DNA from: an uncultured Collinsella sp. | GTDB lineage: Bacteria > Actinomycetota > Coriobacteriia > Coriobacteriales > Coriobacteriaceae | Direction: 5' to 3' | Length of the DNA stretch: 11,089 nucleotides | Assembly (NCBI GenBank): GCA_900549555.1 | Contig: UROO01000060.1 | Location: forward strand, 1-11,089 | Shown: piece by piece, positions 1-6,823 of the stretch | Layout of the letters: each line of letters begins with the position of its first letter | How positions within the stretch are numbered: position 1 is the stretch's first letter | The notes under the pieces: generated by a model | The model's input: the letters and a program-made list of their open reading frames with translations, nothing else | Databases searched by the model: none | What the model was told of the DNA's origin: nothing | Position numbers and translations under genes: made by a program

Positions 1-45
1 ACACCCTAGAGTTCGTCGGCAGCGTCAGATGTGTATAAGAGACAG
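1..45 (+). other. Nextera/Illumina adapter left at contig end (artefact)
   Basis: Bases 27-45 are the Tn5 mosaic end used in Nextera libraries (AGATGTGTATAAGAGACAG). Bases 13-26 are the read-1 overhang (TCGTCGGCAGCGTC). Bases 1-4 (ACAC) match the end of the P5 oligo, and bases 5-12 (CCTAGAGT) occupy the i5 index position; I recall this as a Nextera XT v2 index. The whole stretch is library adapter, not organism DNA. Real sequence begins at about base 46. Confidence 0.97.
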
Positions 46-156
46 CGCCCAAACCGTCCTGCTCAATCGCCCTTGTGGCGTTGGGGCGGAATTGTGGTGC
101 GCGAGGGGCGCTTTGTTGATGAGGAGTTAGTATGCCCGGGCTTGGTTGGGGAATGA
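46..156 (+). CDS. Possible C-terminal fragment of a truncated, unidentified gene
   Basis: A reading frame is open from the first genomic base to a TGA at 154-156. It encodes about 36 residues with a plausible protein-like run (WGGIVVREGRFVDEELV). Because the contig begins here, the start is lost and cannot be assessed. I recognise no family. Codon choice is unremarkable, and the fragment is too short to exclude chance. It could equally be non-coding flank; a frameshift into the adjacent frame (open from 131 to 442) is another possibility. Confidence 0.25.
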   Translation, partial: RPNRPAQSPLWRWGGIVVREGRFVDEELVCPGLVGE

Positions 157-336
157 TTTGTTTAGGGATGCTTGGAGCTTTTCGAACGATGCTCGCAAGT
201 TGTGGCTCTGGTTGGTTGAGCGTTTGGTTTTTGTGGTGGGGGAGTCGAGGAGACCGTTTCTCTGTGTCGGGGGGAAGGAGAAAAGGTTTGCATGTTTTAG
301 GGATGGCTGCTGTGTTGCGTCATTGGAAGAATGCAT
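127..336 (-). CDS. Doubtful small ORF, 69 aa, hypothetical
   Basis: This minus-strand ORF has an ATG at 336 preceded by a GAGGAGG ribosome-binding sequence about 10 bases upstream. Its codons end mainly in C, as in the solid genes of this window. The product would be a low-complexity, Ser/Thr/Asn/Gln/Lys-rich 69-residue protein with no signal peptide, membrane helix or recognisable motif. The opposite strand is G/T-rich over the same stretch, which by itself would create such a composition. Two overlapping plus-strand ORFs (132-392, with a GAGGAG sequence five bases before its ATG, and 146-442) compete for the same DNA. At most one of the three is real, and possibly none. Confidence 0.2.
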   Translation of the reverse strand: MHSSNDATQQPSLKHANLFSFPPTQRNGLLDSPTTKTKRSTNQSHNLRASFEKLQASLNKSFPNQARAY

Positions 337-442
337 GCTTATGCGGCCTCCTCGATGTCCACCAAAAGGTTGCGCACGGGGCGTGCTGCTAGGTCCCGTG
401 CGCTGGCAGTATTATGCCGCGGCCGCTGCAAAGAAGCGCTAA

Positions 443-590
443 AGAAAGGCTTAACCTGGTTTGGTGTTACGATGAAACTGCAGGTCGGAGGTATCGAGTA
501 ACATTCTTGAAAGATTTTGAGCTTAAGGGCTTTCTAAGGTTTGTGGCGCGGATGTGGCTCGCTTGTGTGGGGCGTGTGGACGGCTCGTTC
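443..590. other. Intergenic stretch, nothing supported
   Basis: The space between the doubtful ORFs and the end of the Nudix-Vsr gene shows no tRNA, no terminator with a T-run and no conserved motif. A weak, distant inverted repeat (AGAAAGGCTTAA at 443-454 against 523-535) is too imperfect to call. The minus-strand gene ending at 591 therefore has no visible intrinsic terminator here. Confidence 0.5.
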
Positions 591-1580
591 CTAGCGCTGC
601 GGTTCTGCGGCGCGCACCCGCTCGATGACCTTTTCCATGGTGGCGTCGATGCGGTCCTTTTTGAGTTCGCATTCCCAGATGGTTATGGGTGTCCAGCCCA
701 TTTGGGTGAGTGCTGCCACGGCAGCGCGGTCGCGCTCGACGTTGCGGCGAAACTTTGCCTTCCAAAATTCAACATTGCGCTTGGGCTGGCTCGGATTGCA
801 CTTAGGGCAGCGATGCCAAAAGCAGCCGTTGACGAAGATGGCGATCTTGCGGCCGGGGAAGGCGATGTCGGGTTTGCCGGGAACCTTCCATTCCAAGCGA
901 TAACCCGTAAGGCCCGCTGCCCGCAGGCGCTGTCGTACGAGCAGCTCGGGCTTGGTGTTGGCGCGTTTGTTGCCCTTCATGGACTTTTTTATAGCGGCGC
1001 GACGGCGCACGAGCTCACGCTCGTCGGCGGAAAGGTCCGAGGTGTCGATGCCGTCCAGCAGGCCAGGCTTGGGGCGCTTCTTGCTGCGGCGCCTAGGTGC
1101 GCGCTTGGGCTTGGTGGCGGGCTTGTCGGCTGTGTTGGGCGCGGCGTCATCGGCGGCGCCGTTGGCCTCGAGCCGGTCTTCCTTCAACTCAATCAGGGCA
1201 TCAATGAGCCCCTTGTCGGCGGGCATCCACTCAACGGTGGCAAGCGAGGTGCGCGGAATCCAACGGATATCGAGCTGACGGTCGTGCTTCTGGGGTTCAT
1301 CGGATTCATCGGCGAGCGAGCAGTAGTAGCATTCCATGGAGAGATGAAAATCGGGGTAGTCATACTCAACGGTATAGAAATCGCGCAGGTTGGTGACTTT
1401 GACCCGCAGCTCTTCCATGAGCTCGCGGCGTACGGCGTCCTCGGGCGTCTCGCCGCGCATGAGCTTGCCACCGGGGAACTCCCAAAGTCCCTGCATGTCG
1501 CCATAGCCGCGCTGTACGGCCAGTAGCTCGTTGGATCCTTCCTTGCGAATGATCCCAGCGGCAACATGAACAGTCTTCAA
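591..1580 (-). CDS. Nudix (MutT-like) hydrolase fused to a Vsr-family mismatch endonuclease
   Basis: 329 residues, two domains. Residues 1-135 form a Nudix hydrolase: the Nudix box runs from Gly38 to Val60 with Glu44, Arg52-Glu53 and Glu56-Glu57 in place (the last glycine is Arg59), and FPGGK precedes it. MutT-type enzymes remove oxidised nucleotides such as 8-oxo-dGTP. A basic, Pro/Ala/Lys-rich linker covers about 138-172. Residues 198-310 match Vsr endonucleases, which nick 5' of the T in T:G mismatches left by deaminated 5-methylcytosine. Visible are NTKPELLVR, PGKPDIAF with catalytic Asp238, NGCFWH with His256, EFWKAKFRRNVERDR, and WECEL with Cys304. Cys253, Cys258, Cys261 and Cys304 could supply the structural zinc site. 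The start is TTG at 1580, with GAGAGGA six bases upstream; the frame upstream of it is antisense to the ABC gene. No cytosine methyltransferase is visible nearby, but the contig ends. The domain calls are firm; the joint function is inferred. Confidence 0.9.
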   Translation of the reverse strand: MKTVHVAAGIIRKEGSNELLAVQRGYGDMQGLWEFPGGKLMRGETPEDAVRRELMEELRVKVTNLRDFYTVEYDYPDFHLSMECYYCSLADESDEPQKHDRQLDIRWIPRTSLATVEWMPADKGLIDALIELKEDRLEANGAADDAAPNTADKPATKPKRAPRRRSKKRPKPGLLDGIDTSDLSADERELVRRRAAIKKSMKGNKRANTKPELLVRQRLRAAGLTGYRLEWKVPGKPDIAFPGRKIAIFVNGCFWHRCPKCNPSQPKRNVEFWKAKFRRNVERDRAAVAALTQMGWTPITIWECELKKDRIDATMEKVIERVRAAEPQR

Positions 1581-1627
1581 CAGGAGTCCTCTCTCAACAT
1601 CAACACGTGACAGGCTAACTACCCGCA

Positions 1628-1645
1628 CCTTACACAACGGTAAGG
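1628..1645. promoter_or_regulatory. Inverted repeat upstream of the Nudix-Vsr gene
   Basis: CCTTAC and GTAAGG form a perfect 6-bp dyad separated by six bases, in the divergent region 50-65 bases upstream of the minus-strand TTG start. On the minus strand it follows a TTGCCT hexamer that could be a -35 box. A dyad within a promoter spacer is typical of MerR-type control, but no regulator gene is visible, so this is only a candidate operator. Confidence 0.3.
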
Positions 1646-1680
1646 CAAGCGTAAGCCATATCGATGGTAGCCGACTCGGC

Positions 1681-1718
1681 TTCTTGCGACTATAGATGCC
1701 GTAGACTAATCGCAAGAA
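1681..1718. promoter_or_regulatory. Perfect 9-bp inverted repeat just upstream of the ABC ATPase gene
   Basis: TTCTTGCGA (1681-1689) and TCGCAAGAA (1710-1718) are exact reverse complements with a 20-base centre, and the right arm lies immediately before the ribosome-binding site of the gene at 1729. The centre contains TATAGA, a possible -10 box. This could be an operator or a 5' UTR hairpin. There is no T-run, so it is not a terminator. Confidence 0.4.
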
Positions 1719-1728
1719 AGGACTCGGT

Positions 1729-2514
1729 ATGCAAACCACGCACATGGCGACCCCGGTATTGGAGGTCGCGCAACTCGAAAAGGTATATGGAGCGCTGGGC
1801 AACGTGACCCGTGCGCTCAACGACGTCAGCTTTACCGTCAACCGCGGTGAATTCGTTGGCATCATGGGCGCTTCGGGCTCGGGCAAGTCGACGTTGCTCA
1901 ACTGCGTGTCGACCATCGATAGCGCCACGAGCGGCACCATCCGCATCAACGGCCAGGACGTAACACGCATGAAGCAGGCTAAGCTTTCGCAGTTCCGCCG
2001 CGAGGAGCTCGGCTTTATCTTCCAGGATTCCAACCTGCTCGATACACTCACGGCACGCGAGAACATCGCCCTGCCGCTCACCATCGCCCGCACAAACTCG
2101 GCAGAGATCTCGACCCGCGTGCAGGATGTGGCAGCGCGCCTGTCCATCAGCCAGGTGCTCGACAAGTATCCCTACCAGATGTCCGGCGGCCAGCAGCAGC
2201 GCGTTGCCGCGGCTCGCGCGCTCGTCACCGACCCCACCATGATCATGGCCGACGAGCCCACCGGCGCCCTCGATTCCAAGAGCGCCCGTTTGCTGCTCGA
2301 GAGCCTGGAGGCTCTTAACCGCCGTCTACGCGCCACCGTGCTCATGGTCACGCACGACAGCTTTGCCGCCAGCTACACGAGCCGTGTGCTGTTTATTCGC
2401 GACGGCAAGATCTTCACCGAGCTGCGCCGCGGCGACACCGGCCGCCGAGAGTTCTTCGACCGCATTATGGAGGTCGTTGCCATGATGGGCGGTGAGGGCT
2501 CCGATGCTCTGTAA
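1729..2514 (+). CDS. ABC transporter ATP-binding protein, BceA/MacB type
   Basis: 261-residue cytoplasmic ATPase that powers the permease encoded next to it. All motifs are intact: Walker A GASGSGKST at 47-55, Q-loop Gln99, signature MSGGQ at 151-155, Walker B ending in Asp175-Glu176, D-loop ALD at 180-182 and switch His209. The RREELGFIFQDSNLLDTLTA stretch around the Q-loop is typical of the BceA/LolD/MacB group, which works with FtsX-type permeases. The ATG at 1729 follows AAAGGA at a six-base distance. The gene overlaps its partner by 11 bases, so the two are probably translationally coupled. Bce-type systems usually confer resistance to cell-wall-active peptides such as bacitracin by removing them from their lipid targets. 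No BceRS two-component pair is present in this window, so the substrate is unknown. Confidence 0.93.
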   Translation: MQTTHMATPVLEVAQLEKVYGALGNVTRALNDVSFTVNRGEFVGIMGASGSGKSTLLNCVSTIDSATSGTIRINGQDVTRMKQAKLSQFRREELGFIFQDSNLLDTLTARENIALPLTIARTNSAEISTRVQDVAARLSISQVLDKYPYQMSGGQQQRVAAARALVTDPTMIMADEPTGALDSKSARLLLESLEALNRRLRATVLMVTHDSFAASYTSRVLFIRDGKIFTELRRGDTGRREFFDRIMEVVAMMGGEGSDAL

Positions 2515-4750
2515 ACTCGCTTGGGGCAACGTCCGCCGCGCCGGCCGCGACTACCTCGTCTACCTTTTGACGCTCACCCTGGGTGTCACGGTCTTCTATG
2601 CCTTCAATACCGTCTCGATGCAGGTCGACATTGCCGGCATCAAGGAGCAGGGACTGTCCGAGCTCATGGGCAGCATACTCGGCGACCTGACGTACTTTTT
2701 GGCCGGTGTCATGGCCTTTTTGATGGTGTACGCCAATAACTTCATCATGAAACGCCGCAAGAAGGAGTTTGGCCTGTACCAGGTGCTCGGCATGGGGCGC
2801 GGGCGCGTCGCCACGATCATGGCGCTCGAGACGGTGATCGTTTCGGTCGTGGCCTTTGTCGCCGGCATTGTGCTGGGCGTGGGACTCTCCCAGCTCATGA
2901 CGTTCTTTACGGCCTCGCTTTTTAAGACACAGATCGCCAATTTCCACTTCTTTTTCTCGGTACATGCGTTCAATCTGACCCTTGCCTGCATGCTCGTAAT
3001 GTTTGTGCTCACGCTACTGCTGAACCTTCGCGCCGTGCGTCGTACCAAACTCATCGAGCTTATGGGTGCCGAGCGTCGCAACGAGAGCATCAAGACACGC
3101 AACCCCTGGATCGCGATTGCCATCTTTGCCGTGGGCGTGGTGCTTGTGGGCGTGGCCTATTACCGTCTGCTACGTGATGGGTTCCCGCTAACCGCGACGG
3201 ACAGCAAGCTGCAAGAGGCCATGAACCAGTTTGGCATTACGACCGCTATGGTTACCGTGGGCACCTTTGCCCTGTTCTGGGGACTCTCGGGCATGCTCAT
3301 CAAGCTGCTGCAGAGCCTGCGCGGCGTGTATTGGCGCGGCCTCAACATGTTTACCGTGCGCCAGCTTGCGGCCAAGGTCAACACGGTGTGCTTTTCGATG
3401 GGCGTCATCGCGATGCTCCTGTTTTTGGCCATCACCTCGGTGACGTGCGGTATGTCGATTGCCAATGTGATGAACGAAAACCTGGAGCGCTATAACCCTG
3501 TTGACGTGTCACAGACGTATGTCTATTACACGCCCGATACGCTTGACTACTACAAAGAGTACAAAGGGTATGCCAATCCGTCTGAGGCCGATCGAATGGT
3601 GCTGGCCGATAGTACGGTCGATTTGTACTCCGCATGGCACGGCGATCGTATCGATCACGATAACGTTGCAGACGGTATTAAGGGCAAGTCGGCGGACAAC
3701 AACGACGAGACCGGCAAGAAGGTCAATATCGCCGATGTTGCCGGTGAGCATGTGCAGATCGATTCGTATCTGAGTTACCCGTTTGGCGGTTCGGATCCTT
3801 CGGTGACCCCAAGTGAGATGTGCAAGATCATGGGCGAAAAGCTTCCCAAGGCGTTCGGGGGTAGCAATGCCGATACGATGGGTCTGTTTGTGACGCCGGC
3901 GAGCCAGTACAACAAACTGCGTCAGATGATGGGCGAGGAGCCGGTGCACATCGGTCACGACCAGTATCTGCTCACATGTGATATGGGTGGCGAGCTGGTC
4001 GACCTGTACACCAAGTATATGGCTGGCGGCCATGCCCTTACCTTGGGCGGGCATACGCTCAAGCCCGCAACCGATAAGTCGGACGAAGATACGGCGGCCA
4101 TCGCCAACTCGGCGATGGGCAGTAATCCGGGTACCGTCGTCGTTGCCGATGAGCTGTTGTCCCAGCTTAATCTGCAGCCGTATTCCAGTAGCCTGCTCGT
4201 TAACTACAAACAGGGGATGGATACGACCGAGGCAGACGAGAGCATTAAATACACTGTGCTCGACAATCTGCTCGTTGACGGCAAGGAGCCGGGGTCGTGG
4301 GGAATCTTCATCACACGCTCCGAGATGTACACGCAAGCAGCGCAAATGAACGGTCTTATTAGCTACCTAGCCATCTACATCGGCTTTGTATTGGTCGTTG
4401 CATGCGCGGCGATTCTGTCGATTCAGCAACTCTCCAACGTGGCCGACGGCAGCCGCAGCTATCGTGTGCTGGCACAGATCGGCTGCGACGACCGCCAGAT
4501 TCGCCATTCGGTGATGGCGCAGCAAGCGGTATTCTTCCTGTTCCCGCTGGCAGTGGGCCTGGCGCACTCCTTTGTGGCACTTAAGGTGATCATCGAACTG
4601 GTGAGCATTTTCGGAAATATGAGCATCGGCGGCACCGTGGGGCTCACCTGTGCAATCTTCCTAGCAGCCTACGGCGGCTACTTTCTGGTGACCTACCTCA
4701 TGAGCACCGGCATGGTGCGGGCTGCCATAGCCACCCGCTACAGCGAGTAA
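2504..4750 (+). CDS. FtsX-like (BceB-type) ABC transporter permease
   Basis: 748-residue membrane protein. Ten likely helices can be read: one near 17-38, one near 60-80, then about 105-130, 150-175, 203-222, 245-268 and 296-322, and three more at about 617-640, 675-700 and 710-738. A hydrophilic domain of about 290 residues (323-615) sits between helices 7 and 8. That topology is the hallmark of BceB permeases, whose large outer domain contacts the peptide or its sensor kinase. MKRRKKEFGLYQVLGMG after helix 2 is the family's conserved cytoplasmic loop. ATG 2504 is preferred over the in-frame GTG at 2492 because GGTGAGG precedes it at a suitable distance and the MLCKLAxxNVRR beginning is typical of the family. 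The protein is somewhat longer than usual for BceB (about 650), mostly in the outer domain. Confidence 0.92.
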   Translation: MLCKLAWGNVRRAGRDYLVYLLTLTLGVTVFYAFNTVSMQVDIAGIKEQGLSELMGSILGDLTYFLAGVMAFLMVYANNFIMKRRKKEFGLYQVLGMGRGRVATIMALETVIVSVVAFVAGIVLGVGLSQLMTFFTASLFKTQIANFHFFFSVHAFNLTLACMLVMFVLTLLLNLRAVRRTKLIELMGAERRNESIKTRNPWIAIAIFAVGVVLVGVAYYRLLRDGFPLTATDSKLQEAMNQFGITTAMVTVGTFALFWGLSGMLIKLLQSLRGVYWRGLNMFTVRQLAAKVNTVCFSMGVIAMLLFLAITSVTCGMSIANVMNENLERYNPVDVSQTYVYYTPDTLDYYKEYKGYANPSEADRMVLADSTVDLYSAWHGDRIDHDNVADGIKGKSADNNDETGKKVNIADVAGEHVQIDSYLSYPFGGSDPSVTPSEMCKIMGEKLPKAFGGSNADTMGLFVTPASQYNKLRQMMGEEPVHIGHDQYLLTCDMGGELVDLYTKYMAGGHALTLGGHTLKPATDKSDEDTAAIANSAMGSNPGTVVVADELLSQLNLQPYSSSLLVNYKQGMDTTEADESIKYTVLDNLLVDGKEPGSWGIFITRSEMYTQAAQMNGLISYLAIYIGFVLVVACAAILSIQQLSNVADGSRSYRVLAQIGCDDRQIRHSVMAQQAVFFLFPLAVGLAHSFVALKVIIELVSIFGNMSIGGTVGLTCAIFLAAYGGYFLVTYLMSTGMVRAAIATRYSE

Positions 4751-4765
4751 CAAGCGGGCGGACTT

Positions 4766-4796
4766 GCCGCGCGGTTCCCGAGACCGCGCGGCTTTT
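4766..4796 (+). terminator. Rho-independent terminator of the ABC operon
   Basis: GCCGCGCGG (4766-4774) pairs perfectly with CCGCGCGGC (4784-4792) around a nine-base loop, followed at once by TTTT. It starts 16 bases after the permease stop codon and separates this operon from the next block. Confidence 0.9.
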
Positions 4797-4808
4797 ACGT
4801 CAATGAAC

Positions 4809-4831
4809 CGATTATCAGTCTGTCGATTATC
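4809..4831. repeat. Two direct copies of CGATTATC, 15-bp period
   Basis: CGATTATC occurs at 4809-4816 and 4824-4831, upstream of the dyad at 4845-4873 and about 140 bases before the LuxR-type gene. Paired direct octamers could be a regulator binding site, but two short copies can also arise by chance. Confidence 0.3.
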
Positions 4832-4844
4832 TTGCGAACGTTTG

Positions 4845-4873
4845 GTCGCTTTCGGCGAAAGGACGAAAGCGAC
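4845..4873. promoter_or_regulatory. Perfect 10-bp inverted repeat upstream of the LuxR-type regulator
   Basis: GTCGCTTTCG (4845-4854) and CGAAAGCGAC (4864-4873) are exact reverse complements with a nine-base centre. No T-run follows on either strand, so this is not an intrinsic terminator. It lies about 95 bases upstream of the start at 4967 and just upstream of an AT-rich TAAAAT (4930-4935) that could be a -10 box. It may be an operator, possibly for autoregulation. Confidence 0.45.
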
Positions 4874-4966
4874 GAAGGGGCATATCGATTAATTCGAGTA
4901 ACAGGCCATTTAACGTTGGGGGACGATGTTAAAATACCCTAAATGCTATCTAGGAGCTTTGATTTT

Positions 4967-6685
4967 ATGGCAACCGAGGCGTCTACTTTACAGAGCGTGG
5001 TGCGCTTGCTTCTCGGGCATTCTATTATGTTGTTAATAGAGGCGGCTTGCCTGTATGTTGTGGCGCCAAGTATTTATGCAGGCCTTTCTGGCACTATTCT
5101 TATCTGTTTGCATCTGTTTTCTGGCTTCTGTGTAGGAGTCACATCTCGTCCTGTGAGACCGCGTATTTCTAAACGGCTTTTTAGCCTTACGCTCGTAGAT
5201 ATTGCGCTTCTCGTGATGTACACGTTATCTCTTAATATGCTCTACCAATTTCATGCCGTGGCTTCGGCACTCGCGTTCATATTGTTGTTGCCGGCCCCCT
5301 TGCTTGTTTCTTGCTGTTCTTGGACGCTTGGCAGTGAATTCGCAAGCATGCGTGTGGGATCAAAGGGGAATCATGTAGTCGATGGGTTTGTTCTCCGCTG
5401 GTTTCCTGGACTCGCCCTTTACGGGCCCATCGTATTCTTGAATGTTTTGCTTATTGGTCTTCAGTTTCTTCTCGTCCCGTTGATGGAATCCATCGATTCT
5501 TTCTTTTCTGTTAACGCCGAGATGGGGGTTGCCGCCTCGCTCGTCGAACCTCTTGCGTTTGGTAATACTGCCGTCATTTTTGATGCGGGATGCTTGCTTT
5601 CACGCAACATAAACATCGGAACGGTGCTCCTGAGCTTTGGCGGGCATCAAGAGATCGTTTTGCTTCTGGTGACCGTTTTGGGCAGTATCCTTGCCAGGGC
5701 GGTAACTCGATTTCTGCCCGATTTGACGAGCGTTTCTTCTGCGGCGGCCAAAAAAGGTGAAAAACACCCTGCACTTGTCGATATCCTGGAGGCTTCGGGT
5801 TTTTCTCAAAGAGAGTCCGCGGTTTTCTCTATGAGGATAGAGGGAAAATCGTATGAGGAGATTGCTTCTGCCTTGGACATCTCCCCGTCTACTGCCCGTA
5901 CCTATTTATCGCGCGCCTTGGCCAAAACCGGATATAAAAGCATTCCAGAGGCGACCGCCGGACTTTTATCTCCAAAGAATGCGTGGCATTCTGACGTAAC
6001 AAAAGGTCAGGAACACTGTCCGGAAGCACTGAAATCCTCATCACTCAATTGGAGCTATAGGATAGTGTTCGTCTGCTTCCTGTTTATGTATGCGTCTGGA
6101 ATGGGTATCGGGGAAATCCTCGTATGCTTCGGCTTTGAGCGCAATTCGGTAATCGTATCGATAGCTATAGTGCTTTTGGCCCTTTGTTGTCATGTGGTTA
6201 TACAACGGATGACCAAAATGCACCTATGTCCTCCACCTGAACTTACGGTTTCTTCGGTATCCGTGGGCGCCGGAGTATTGTTCTGGGCTCACGATGCGGT
6301 GAGTCGACTGTGCATTTTTCTCGAGTCCGTTGGGAGTAATGAAAAAGCCGGTGGCCTTTTGCTTGCCTTGCGTGTGGTTGCGTTCCTTGTCGTACTTATA
6401 CTTATGATGTATTCGGCGCTATTCTTGCGCGCGCAAGATGCGGTTCAAGTCGGTGGTCGATGCGATGCCGTGCGCGAGGTTTTCTTGAGGCTTGGCTTCA
6501 CGCCACTATATGCCGACATCATGGCATGCGTTTTTGATGGCATGGGAACCACCGAGATTTGCGCGCATCTTAACGTTGCTCGGGGAACCGTCAAAGAGGC
6601 CAAGAGCAAGAGCTATGCCTTGCTTGGAGTTCACTCGGAGCGTGAACTTAGAGATAGGGTTTTAGTCTTATGGCAGATGTTATAG
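4967..6685 (+). CDS. Membrane-bound regulator with two LuxR-type HTH domains
   Basis: 572 residues in two repeated halves. Residues 1-260 carry about six hydrophobic helices. Residues 275-335 are a clear LuxR/GerE helix-turn-helix (FSQRESAVFSMRIEGKSYEE, then an EIASALDISPSTARTYL stretch). Residues 365-490 carry four or so further helices. Residues 507-572 are a second, more diverged HTH (TTEICAHLNVARGTVKEA, then LLGVHSERELRDRV) reaching the C-terminus. Membrane segments followed by a C-terminal LuxR HTH are common in Coriobacteriia. A tandem arrangement with one HTH held between two membrane blocks is unusual and suggests fusion of a duplicated regulator. ATG 4967 is preferred to the in-frame ATG at 4943 because AGGAG lies ten bases before it. 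Codon use is more AT-rich than in the flanking operons. It is the likely regulator of the ABC gene 138 bases downstream; the signal is unknown. Confidence 0.85.
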   Translation: MATEASTLQSVVRLLLGHSIMLLIEAACLYVVAPSIYAGLSGTILICLHLFSGFCVGVTSRPVRPRISKRLFSLTLVDIALLVMYTLSLNMLYQFHAVASALAFILLLPAPLLVSCCSWTLGSEFASMRVGSKGNHVVDGFVLRWFPGLALYGPIVFLNVLLIGLQFLLVPLMESIDSFFSVNAEMGVAASLVEPLAFGNTAVIFDAGCLLSRNINIGTVLLSFGGHQEIVLLLVTVLGSILARAVTRFLPDLTSVSSAAAKKGEKHPALVDILEASGFSQRESAVFSMRIEGKSYEEIASALDISPSTARTYLSRALAKTGYKSIPEATAGLLSPKNAWHSDVTKGQEHCPEALKSSSLNWSYRIVFVCFLFMYASGMGIGEILVCFGFERNSVIVSIAIVLLALCCHVVIQRMTKMHLCPPPELTVSSVSVGAGVLFWAHDAVSRLCIFLESVGSNEKAGGLLLALRVVAFLVVLILMMYSALFLRAQDAVQVGGRCDAVREVFLRLGFTPLYADIMACVFDGMGTTEICAHLNVARGTVKEAKSKSYALLGVHSERELRDRVLVLWQML

Positions 6686-6703
6686 AAAATAGCAGGTAGA
6701 AGC

Positions 6704-6746
6704 CTGTAGACAAAAAAGATTGTAAATCCATCCTACATGTCTACAG
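6704..6746. promoter_or_regulatory. 9-bp inverted repeat between regulator and ABC gene
   Basis: CTGTAGACA (6704-6712) and TGTCTACAG (6738-6746) are perfect reverse complements separated by 25 bases. They lie in the leader between the LuxR-type gene and the GTG start of the ABC gene. No T-run follows. This is a candidate operator for the neighbouring regulator, or an RNA hairpin in a read-through transcript. Confidence 0.4.
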
Positions 6747-6823
6747 ACAGTTCTGACGGTGCAGGCGATACTTCCGGACAACGGGTCCGACGACTCGTGT
6801 GTTGCGAACCGGAGGTGCTTGCT

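Noticed and set aside
132..442. Two overlapping plus-strand ORFs (132-392 and 146-442), the first with a GAGGAG sequence five bases before its ATG
   Set aside because: The products are rich in Trp, Cys, Gly and Arg with rare codons (cga, aga, agg, tta) and no motif, and the frames overlap each other. The 146 frame begins at TTG without a suitable ribosome-binding site.
443..535. Possible stem AGAAAGGCTTAA / TTAAGGGCTTTCT
   Set aside because: It is imperfect, has a 68-base loop and no associated T-run or conserved context.
414..1526. 370-codon plus-strand ORF
   Set aside because: It runs antisense to the Nudix-Vsr gene, has no recognisable domains and starts without a ribosome-binding site. 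It arises from GC-rich codons on the opposite strand.
1581..2165. N-terminal extension of the Nudix-Vsr protein to a Met codon at 2165
   Set aside because: This part lies antisense to the ABC ATPase gene and its translation is low-complexity Ser/Arg/Leu. The TTG at 1580 with a good ribosome-binding site fits the normal Nudix start.
3509..4345. 278-codon minus-strand ORF inside the permease gene
   Set aside because: It is antisense to the extracellular domain of a clear BceB-type permease and has no recognisable family features.
6737..6823. 29-residue N-terminal extension of the fused ABC protein from ATG 6737
   Set aside because: No ribosome-binding site precedes 6737, the ATG falls next to the inverted repeat, and GTG 6824 has a strong GGAGGT at seven bases.
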